Assembly: GCA_008828725.1 (NCBI GenBank)
Contig: MEHQ01004010.1
Span: 1 to 64,000, forward strand
Direction: 5' to 3'
Source of the DNA: Saccharina japonica
Lineage: Eukaryota; Sar; Phaeophyceae; Laminariales; Laminariaceae
Length of the DNA stretch: 64,000 nt
Shown: positions 58,680 through 64,000 of the stretch, in pieces
Layout: each line of letters begins with the position of its first letter
Numbering within the stretch: the stretch's first letter is position 1
The notes under the pieces: model-generated
Told to the model about the DNA's origin: nothing
The model's database searches: none
The model's input: the letters and a program-made list of their open reading frames with translations, nothing else
Translations under genes and position numbers: made by a program

Positions 58680-59096
58680 TTAGGCCGGTACGGCCATTCG
58701 GGCCTCCTCCAAACCCACTCGGCTACCGTCAGAGGGTGCCGCTGCCGACACCCCGTCATCGTTCTCTTCCTTAGCCGATGCCCCGCCGCTCCCGCCCTCA
58801 TGGCTCAACCGCGGCATGAGCGACTCGTAGTCTGGCGGGGTCCCTGCCCCTGCCCTCTCCCCGTTCCCGTTCCCTTCCATGCGGGCAGCACCTTCCACGT
58901 ACGCGGCTTCCCCGGCTCCCGTCGTCATCCCTCCCCCGTCTACCACCGCCTTCTTTGGGGTGGTGGAGGAGGAGGCGGCGACCATCTCGTCCATCTCGTT
59001 CTCGTTGCTTTCGCTGGCCTGGTCGGAGAGCCCCTCGTCGTTGCTGCTGGGGAGCCACTCCTCGAGGACTTCGGCTACCTCGTAGATTTTCTCCAG
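58680..59096 (-). CDS. terminal exon of the spliced ankyrin gene
   Basis: The 417 bases encode 138 residues and a TAA stop (58680-58682). The exon begins after the acceptor CGCGCCGCAG. The first 20 residues look helical (LEKIYEVAEVLEEWL). The rest is low-complexity and acidic (DEGLSDQASESNENEMDEM, then Gly/Ala/Glu-rich), probably disordered. Confidence 0.7.
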   Translation of the reverse strand: MEKIYEVAEVLEEWLPSSNDEGLSDQASESNENEMDEMVAASSSTTPKKAVVDGGGMTTGAGEAAYVEGAARMEGNGNGERAGAGTPPDYESLMPRLSHEGGSGGASAKEENDDGVSAAAPSDGSRVGLEEARMAVPA

Positions 59097-62000
59097 CTGC
59101 GGCGCGGGGCGGCCAGCCAAACAAAAAAAGTCGAGGCGGCAGCGGCAGGTTGGGGAGGGGGGGGGAGGGGGGGGGGGGGGGGAGGGGGTGTACTTTTTTC
59201 ATGCATGGCCGTAGTCGTATGACATAGACCCTCGCATCCCTACAATGCCGGGAGGAGCAATTCGGGTTTTCACGACCAGGCAACATTGGAGGGGGGGGGT
59301 TCTTTCCTGATGGCCGTAGTCGTATGACCATAGACCCTCGCATCCCTACAATGCCGGCGGAGGACGAGGGTTCCGAGACGGAGGGGGGAAGGGTGGGAGG
59401 ACAGGGTACTCGATATCCATGCATGGCCGTAGTTGTATGACCATAAGACCCTCGCATCCCTACAATGCCGGGACGGAGCATGTCGGGTTTTCACCGACCA
59501 GGCAGACATTGCTAGCACCAAGCTTTGCGAAGCGCCGTGAATTGTCGGGCCAGTCGCATGAAGGGTGAGCTGCATCCTACTAAGAACCGCTTGTGAGGCG
59601 AACTTGCATATGGATGACAGCTTCAATGAGTTAGAGTGGGGGGGGGGGGGTGAGGGGTTTCCATACCTTGGATTGCGTGCGGCTGAGCTCGGCCTTGGCC
59701 TGGTCTGCGTTCCTTACGTTGAGCCCGTTGATGCCGGGAGAGGTCGAGTTGAAGGGGCTGGCGGTCCCTTCAGCCTAGACGAGGAGCGAAAAAAAAAGAA
59801 AAAAAAAGAGAGGGGCCATGTGCAGACAAGAAATAAATAAACTATTGCGGTGTACCATAGTATACACTAGTAAATAGGAACTACGGTACACACAAAAACC
59901 TATATATTCACCTAGTTTTACTAACAAAATTTGGTCCTATTTTCTATGGTCCTCCGTAAAATAGTTCTAGAAGAGCATCGTTAACATTGAATATCCGTAT
60001 ACTGTTACGGGAGACCATAGTAAACAGGAGGGGTGGACAGATCGAACCCTAACCCTAACCCGAACCCTATGCCAGTGGTCAGTGCTTGCTTGGCCAATCA
60101 GAGTGCCTAATTTGCTACCTTAGGAAGATCCACTAACAGTGTTTGTTCACTACTGAGGGGTGGACAAAGGGTGATAGTGGATCTTTAAAATGGGGGTTTT
60201 GTCCGGGTAGTAGTATGTTGACCCTCAGATCGAACCCTAACCCTAACCCTAACCCGAACCCTATGCCAGTGGTCAGTGCTTGCTTGGCCAATCAGAGTGC
60301 CTAATTTGCTACCTTAGGAAGATCCACTGACAGTGTTTGTCCACTACTGGTAAACAGGGACCTACTGAACGTATATACGGTGTTCACAAAAACCTATATA
60401 TGTAATCTACTTTTTCTAACAATAGTTGGTCCCTCTATTTATTGCGGTCCTCCGTAATACACACAGCAGTGTAGAAAGGGGTTACGTATTATACGTACTT
60501 CGTAAATTTACCAAAATGAATGCTTTGGGGAGATGGCCAATGAAACCAGCATTGCCTATAAAACACGATACATACCTACCGAATAGGTTATAACGGCGTG
60601 TAAGTCTGTGCTGGTGTGACGTGTGCTGTTCTGTCACTCGCGATTGCCGACACCCCAACGACGTGGCACTCGTATAAATCGAAACCCCCATCACTACTCC
60701 AAGTAAAAGCATCTCTCACCCTCGCCCATCAAGCACCACTACTAACAATAATGACGTGACGGGTGCTACGGTAGAGGTAGCACTTTTTGGCCGAATCGTT
60801 TTCTGAACGATCGTGCTTCTTAACCCAAATTCGTCGGACTTCCATTTTTGTGACGAAATATTTTTAAGAGTATACTTCGGTCATGAGATGTTGCATCCGG
60901 TAGCACTTTTATTCCCCTCTAAAATCGTTTTTCGGTGAGGTACGACGCTCCTTAAGTGAGGAGCTCACAAAAAACCATGATGCATATCTATCGTAGCATG
61001 CGTCACGTGGGGCTATAAACAAAAACTTTAAAACATCACTGAAACTAAACTTATCACCCTCGTCCATCTACAGTACGTAGTCTAGACTGTCATCACGGGG
61101 GGGCATAGTAAATACTAGTAAACAGGACCTACGGAACACATGACCTCCTACATATTTCCCTATTTTTACCGAGAATTTTTGGTCCTATTTACTATGCCCT
61201 CCCCCGTTACATACATGAATATCAACAGATGCTATTTTTAGGCATTTGAAGGGCAAAACCATGCAACACAAACCGCAGATTCCACCGAAAGCATCCAATC
61301 AACCAAAAACCCTACGTACCAGGTATACTAAATAAATCAAGCAATCGCCGACCCACAAAAAAATAATGAAAATTAAAAGTAACCAGTTGTCGGTCGATCA
61401 ACAGGTCACCGACCAACCAGCCTATTATCGATCGCGGCAAGAACCAGAGAGAGCGCCGGCTGTGTTCGCAACGGTCAGAGAAACAAACTGGGAAAAGCTA
61501 AATCTAAAAAACAAATGTGCAAAAAGAAGCCCCCAAAAACTATCGCCCGTACTTGCTGCAACACGCTCAAAACACTCAAAACTTGAGAACAAAGCACAAA
61601 AAAAACACACACAAAACCGGAAAAGATAAATCTGAAAACAACTAACCAAAATAAGCCCAAACTCTCGCGCGTATGATACTTGCAACACGCTCAAAACACT
61701 TTTGAGAACAAAGCACAACAACACACACAACACACACAACATGAACACACCAAAATATTGCGCGTACATATATTTCGTCTCCCCGAATTCAGAAAATAAA
61801 TAATTACCCCCCCTAAATATTACCGCACCTTTGTAGGTATTATACAAATATATATACTTCGAAGTACATGCAACGCTCAGAAAAAAAGGAGGAACACTCG
61901 AAACTTTCAAACCAATACGTACGAAAAAAAAAAAAAAACGAAAGAAAGAAAAAACGTCATCTCGCGTATCCTACGATATGTATAAACACATACTTCGTAT

Positions 62001-62269
62001 ATTTCATATGGTGTTATACCTCTTGCGCCATGGCAGTCTCGAGCTCGTTGGCGTAGTCCTTCAGCTCAGAGATTTCCAGCCGCACCAGCTCGCTCGCCGT
62101 GCGCTGGCCCCCGTTCGTGATGGATACGTCTGCGCCAGCCTGTATGTAATCAACGCAGTAAATGCCGGGGAGGACAGCATTTAGGGTTGAGGGCTATAGG
62201 GGTGAGGGTTTCGACCGTGGCGGGCGTTGTTGAGTGGGGACGCGAGATATATATTAAAAAAAAAGAAAA

Positions 62270-62301
<32 letters not shown>

Positions 62302-63044
62302 GCTGTATACGAAGTACGAGTATTATAAAAAATAAAAAAAACAGCTGTGAGCTCGAGGATTTCGTCGAAGCTCATATTTGCTAGCGGAGTGTAATACTTC
62401 GATCGCGCGTACTTACGGGTTTTATATGTCCTCATGCAGGATGTGCATCCCGTATGAGGGGGACACAATCTGAGGCTGTAGAATTCAGGAAGTGTGTGTC
62501 TATGTATGACGGCGGGGGTATATACAAAAAAAAAAAAAAAAAAGAGTGGGGGTGCGATAAGCGAATGGGGAGGGGGGGTGTAAAAACAAAAAAGCGAAAC
62601 TAAAGTGGTCAGGTTGAATATAAACCGCTTGTACGTGGGCGAAATTCAATGCGGGTCGGCGAGGGAAAACAAGTGCTGGAGTCTTCTCGCGATAAAAAAA
62701 AATCAAGGCACGAACCGTAGTGGGGGAGGAGGGAGAAGAGCGTACTTTGTGATCCCGGATCTGAGTTACGACTACGAAGGAGAGAGGAAGGGCGAAGATA
62801 ATGAATGGGATGGGGAAACAAAACAAAAAAAAAACGGAACGGAACGGAACGGAACGGAACGGAACCATGTTACTCCTACTGTATCGATCGTGTACGGTTA
62901 CTGTACTGTAGCGCAACGGCGTGCGCGCAAATAACCAATAGACCATGCACTTTTTCATGCACTGTACCTCAAGGAGGAGCTCGACGGTCCCGAGGTCGGC
63001 CATTTTGCACGCCATGTGCAGCGGGGTGTTGCCTTGGAACGGCT
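58680..63044 (-). CDS. spliced ankyrin-repeat protein, 3' three exons (partial gene)
   Basis: Three exons join in phase on the minus strand. Exon 62968-63044 encodes PFQGNTPLHMACKMADLGTV and ELLLE, the canonical TPLH core and second helix of an ankyrin repeat. Exon 62020-62139 continues AGADVSITNGG, the loop that normally follows, then a helical stretch (LVRLEISELKDYANELETAM). Exon 58680-59096 continues LEKIYEVAEVLEEWLPSS and an acidic, Ser/Gly-rich tail to a TAA. Splice sites are GAG/GTACAG, TACATACAG/GCT, GAG/GTATAA and CCGCAG/CTG, with a further acceptor CTCACAG/AGC before the first exon. The first visible exon starts in mid-codon, so upstream exons lie beyond the window or were missed. 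Introns of 828 bp and 2.9 kb hold MITEs, a SINE and repeats. A role in protein-protein interaction is inferred; the partner is unknown. It is unrelated in repeat type to ANK-1 to ANK-4. Confidence 0.75.
59200..59510. repeat. 110-bp direct repeat, three copies, in an intron
   Basis: GGCCGTAGTCGTATGACCAT and AGACCCTCGCATCCCTACAA with TGCCGG recur at about 59208, 59312 and 59424. Copies 1 and 3 also share GGGTTTTCACGACCAGGCA. They lie in the 2.9-kb intron of the spliced gene. Confidence 0.85.
59845..59958. mobile_element. ACGGGGG-family MITE, copy a
   Basis: GTACCATAGTATACACTAGT with AAATAGGAACTACGG at the left and TTTGGTCCTATTTTCTATGG with TCCTCCGTAA at the right form inverted ends. The interior is ACACAAAAACCTATATAT. 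About 114 bp. Confidence 0.65.
60005..60457. mobile_element. ACGGGGG-family MITE, copy b (interrupted)
   Basis: The left part TTACGGGAGACCATAGTAAA and the right part GGGACCTACTGAACG...TTATTGCGGTCCTCCGTAA are the two halves of one element, split by the telomere-motif MITE at 60028-60349. GTAAACAG, single in copy c, is doubled here. Confidence 0.75.
60028..60349. mobile_element. hAT-like MITE carrying telomere-like repeats, copy 2 (dimer)
   Basis: It starts GAGGGGTGGACA and ends TTTGTCCACTACTG, the same ends as at 37975-38172 in reverse. GTAAACAG flanks both sides (60020-60027 and 60350-60357), an 8-bp target duplication. The copy is a head-to-tail dimer: a shortened unit (60028-60154) lacking the segment between end and telomere motif, then a full unit (60155-60349). 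Each has AACCCTAACCC motifs (60048-60068 and 60235-60262). Confidence 0.85.
60458..60757. other. intron sequence, nothing recognised
   Basis: Lies in the 2.9-kb intron. No repeat or frame recognised. Confidence 0.4.
60758..61004. mobile_element. GACGC-family TIR element, copy G
   Basis: It starts GACGGGTGCTACGGTAGAGG and ends ATCTATCGTAGCATGCGTC, flanked by ACGT on both sides (60754-60757 and 61005-61008). At 247 bp it is uninterrupted and in the same orientation as copy E. It lies in the intron of the spliced ankyrin gene. Confidence 0.9.
61095..61210. mobile_element. ACGGGGG-family MITE, copy c
   Basis: ACGGGGGGGCATAGTAAATA at the left and TTACTATGCCCTCCCCCGT at the right are inverted ends. 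The interior CTAGTAAACAGGACCTACGG is the uninterrupted form of the site hit in copy b. Confidence 0.75.
61211..62019. other. intron sequence with a 130-bp diverged tandem duplication
   Basis: AAATCTAAAAA.CA...GAAGCCCC and CTTGCTGCAACACGCTCAAA at 61500-61620 are repeated, diverged, at 61628-61720 (ACTTGCAACACGCTCAAAAC). No exon recognised. Confidence 0.45.
62020..62139 (-). CDS. middle exon of the spliced ankyrin gene
   Basis: Exactly 120 bases (40 codons), in phase on both sides. The acceptor is TTACATACAG and the donor GAG/GTATAA. It encodes the end of an ankyrin repeat (AGADVSITNGGQRTASELV) and a charged helix. Confidence 0.8.
62302..62430 (-). repeat. dispersed repeat encoding MSFDEILELTA, copy 2
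   Basis: Inverted copy of 48820-48930 in the first intron of the spliced gene, preceded (plus strand) by a CAA run at 62271-62300. On the minus strand it reads KYARSKYYTPLANMSFDEIL. Confidence 0.6.
62625..62835 (+). mobile_element. tRNA-derived SINE, copy 2 (5'-truncated)
   Basis: Shares the body of copies 1 and 3 (GGGTCGGCGAGGGAAAACAA, CCGTAGTGGGGGAGGAGGGA, GATCTGAGTTACGACTACGA) and ends in an A-run before a (GGAAC)n run at 62837-62862. The tRNA-like head is missing. It lies in an intron of the spliced ankyrin gene. Confidence 0.8.
62968..63044 (-). CDS. first visible exon of the spliced ankyrin gene
   Basis: The 77 bases comprise two bases of a split codon followed by 25 codons (PFQGNTPLHMACKMADLGTV plus ELLLE). 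The acceptor ATTCCATCTCACAG is pyrimidine-rich and the donor is GAG/GTACAG. It carries the TPLH signature of an ankyrin repeat. Confidence 0.8.
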
Positions 63045-63372
63045 CTGTGAGATGGAATCGAGATGGGATTGAGATGGGATTGGCACAACAAGGTTCCCGT
63101 TGAGCTTGGCACAGCAGCAGTAGTGAGCACAGCTAAGGGCGATCAGCTATAATAGTGCCAATGGAAAAAGCCGCAGCAACAGCAAAAATAACAACAACAG
63201 CAACTACTGCAACAACAGCAACAACACCAACAACACCAACACCAACAACGAAACCTAACCGACTTTGTTTTTTGTTTTAGTTAACACACACGTACCAGGT
63301 ACTGCTTAAAACGCGTCAAGTCAGACACACAATAAAAGGAAAATGTCCGCAAAATTGCCGGGCGCAAGTGTG
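63045..63372. other. intron or upstream sequence with CAA repeats
   Basis: GAGATGGGATT is duplicated at 63060-63080, and CAACA/ACCAACA runs fill 63177-63250. No further exon recognised. Confidence 0.4.
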
Positions 63373-63808
63373 ACGGGGGGGCGAAGTAAACAGGACCTAC
63401 GTTACTCGTACCTATCTTTACTAAGAAAATAAATATTTGGTCCTACATGTATTTACTATTTTTTTTTTTTGTTTGTTTCCATCCCATTCATTATCTTCGC
63501 ACTTACTTATGTCTTTCTCCCTCCCTAGTCGTAACTCAGATCCGGGGGCACAAAGTAGGCTCCTCTCCCTCCTACCCCACTACGGTTCTTGCCTTGGTTT
63601 TTATCGCGAGAAGATTTCAGCACTTTCTTCCCTCGTCAACTTTCGTCGGATTTTGCTTACCCACGCTATAATATGCGCTCTCGACAGTCGGTGTCATTTG
63701 AGAATAAAAATCTCCATGGGGAGAATCGAACCCTCGACATCCGGTCCTACAGGCTTCGTGGCTACCAGTTAGACCACCGGGGCGACCGGCTTATTATAGT
63801 CCCCCGTA
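63373..63808. mobile_element. ACGGGGG-family MITE, copy d (interrupted by SINE)
   Basis: ACGGGGGGGCGAAGTAAACA with GGACCTACG at the left, TTTGGTCCTACATGTATTTA before the SINE, and TATAGTCCCCCGTAAC after it. The two parts join to one element of the same form as copy c. Confidence 0.7.
63460..63790 (-). mobile_element. tRNA-derived SINE, copy 3
   Basis: On the minus strand it starts with a tRNA-like head: GGTCGCCCCGGTGGTCTAAC holds the A box (TGGTCTAACTGG), and GAGGGTTCGATTCTCCCC the B box. The shared body (GTTGACGAGGGAAGAAAGTG, CTGAAATCTTCTCGCG, GATCTGAGTTACGACTA) and an A-tail (T-run 63460-63470) follow. TTACTAT (63453-63459) and TTATTAT (63791-63797) are a likely 7-bp target duplication with one change. 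Confidence 0.85.
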
Positions 63809-64000
63809 ACATTACTGAGTGTATAGTATATTGGCCAATTCAAAAGTAGTCGGTAACTCATACCACTCTGTCCATGAATATAAGCACACTTCACACAGTA
63901 ATATTCTTAAAAACGGTGCTAATATTTCGGGACAGAATGGTACCCAACCAAATCAAAACTCTATAGCAAAGCAAGCCAGCATGTCATCAATCACCTGGCC
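63809..64000. other. no recognisable gene
   Basis: Unassigned end of the window. TATTTCGGGACAGAATGGTA (63927) resembles ATATTTCGGGACGGAGTGGT (11135), a short dispersed repeat. Confidence 0.35.

Noticed and set aside
58798..59481. Minus-strand frame of 227 codons in another phase over the terminal exon
   Set aside because: Pro/Arg-rich shadow of the exon and of the intronic 110-bp repeats; it conflicts with the splice-supported frame.

Overview
This is nuclear DNA from a multicellular or complex eukaryote, most likely a stramenopile and probably a brown alga (inference). Three things point there. Ankyrin-like genes are built of WAR.NGCPWD repeats. CTG/CAG, GTA and TATC microsatellites are abundant. 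At least one gene has clear GT-AG introns. There are no bacterial operons, rRNA genes or CRISPR arrays. Genes are sparse and most of the window is repeats and mobile elements.

Layout. 0-7.8 kb: degenerate CTG-rich repeats, one tRNA-derived SINE, otherwise unassigned. 7.9-9.4 kb: intronless ankyrin-like gene ANK-1 (+). 11.2-11.8 kb: AT-rich TIR element. 16.1-17.5 kb: ANK-2 (-), a close paralogue whose start codon has become GTG. 21-33 kb: a dense nest of small TIR elements of two families, one with 4-bp and one with TTA target duplications. 33.5-34.8 kb: ANK-3 (+), frameshifted after nine repeats. 37.5-39.4 kb: three more small TIR elements, one carrying telomere-like repeats. 40.8-45.0 kb: a dead LINE (ORF1, APE-type endonuclease, reverse transcriptase, C-terminal Cys/His motif), abutting a fourth, ruined ankyrin gene at 45.0-45.5 kb. 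46-49 kb: minisatellites and dispersed repeats. 49.9-52.9 kb: a GC-rich satellite of about 216/225-bp monomers arranged as 441-bp dimers, interrupted by a hAT-like MITE with a perfect 8-bp target duplication. 53-57.5 kb: microsatellites and an 800-bp tandem duplication. 58.7-63.0 kb: the last three exons of a spliced, conventional ankyrin gene (-), with introns full of MITEs, a SINE and repeats. 63.4-63.8 kb: a SINE inside a MITE.

Two kinds of ankyrin gene therefore sit here. Three intronless paralogues plus one relic use a 27-residue repeat. One intron-containing gene uses a classical ankyrin repeat and has a low-complexity acidic C-terminus. The rest of the window is best read as layers of insertion, several of which can be ordered by nesting. 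I found no complete autonomous transposon. The most original observations are the TIR family with seven verified 4-bp duplications, the hAT-like MITE that carries interstitial telomere motifs, the dimeric satellite that stays open in one frame, the SINE family, and the hidden spliced gene.
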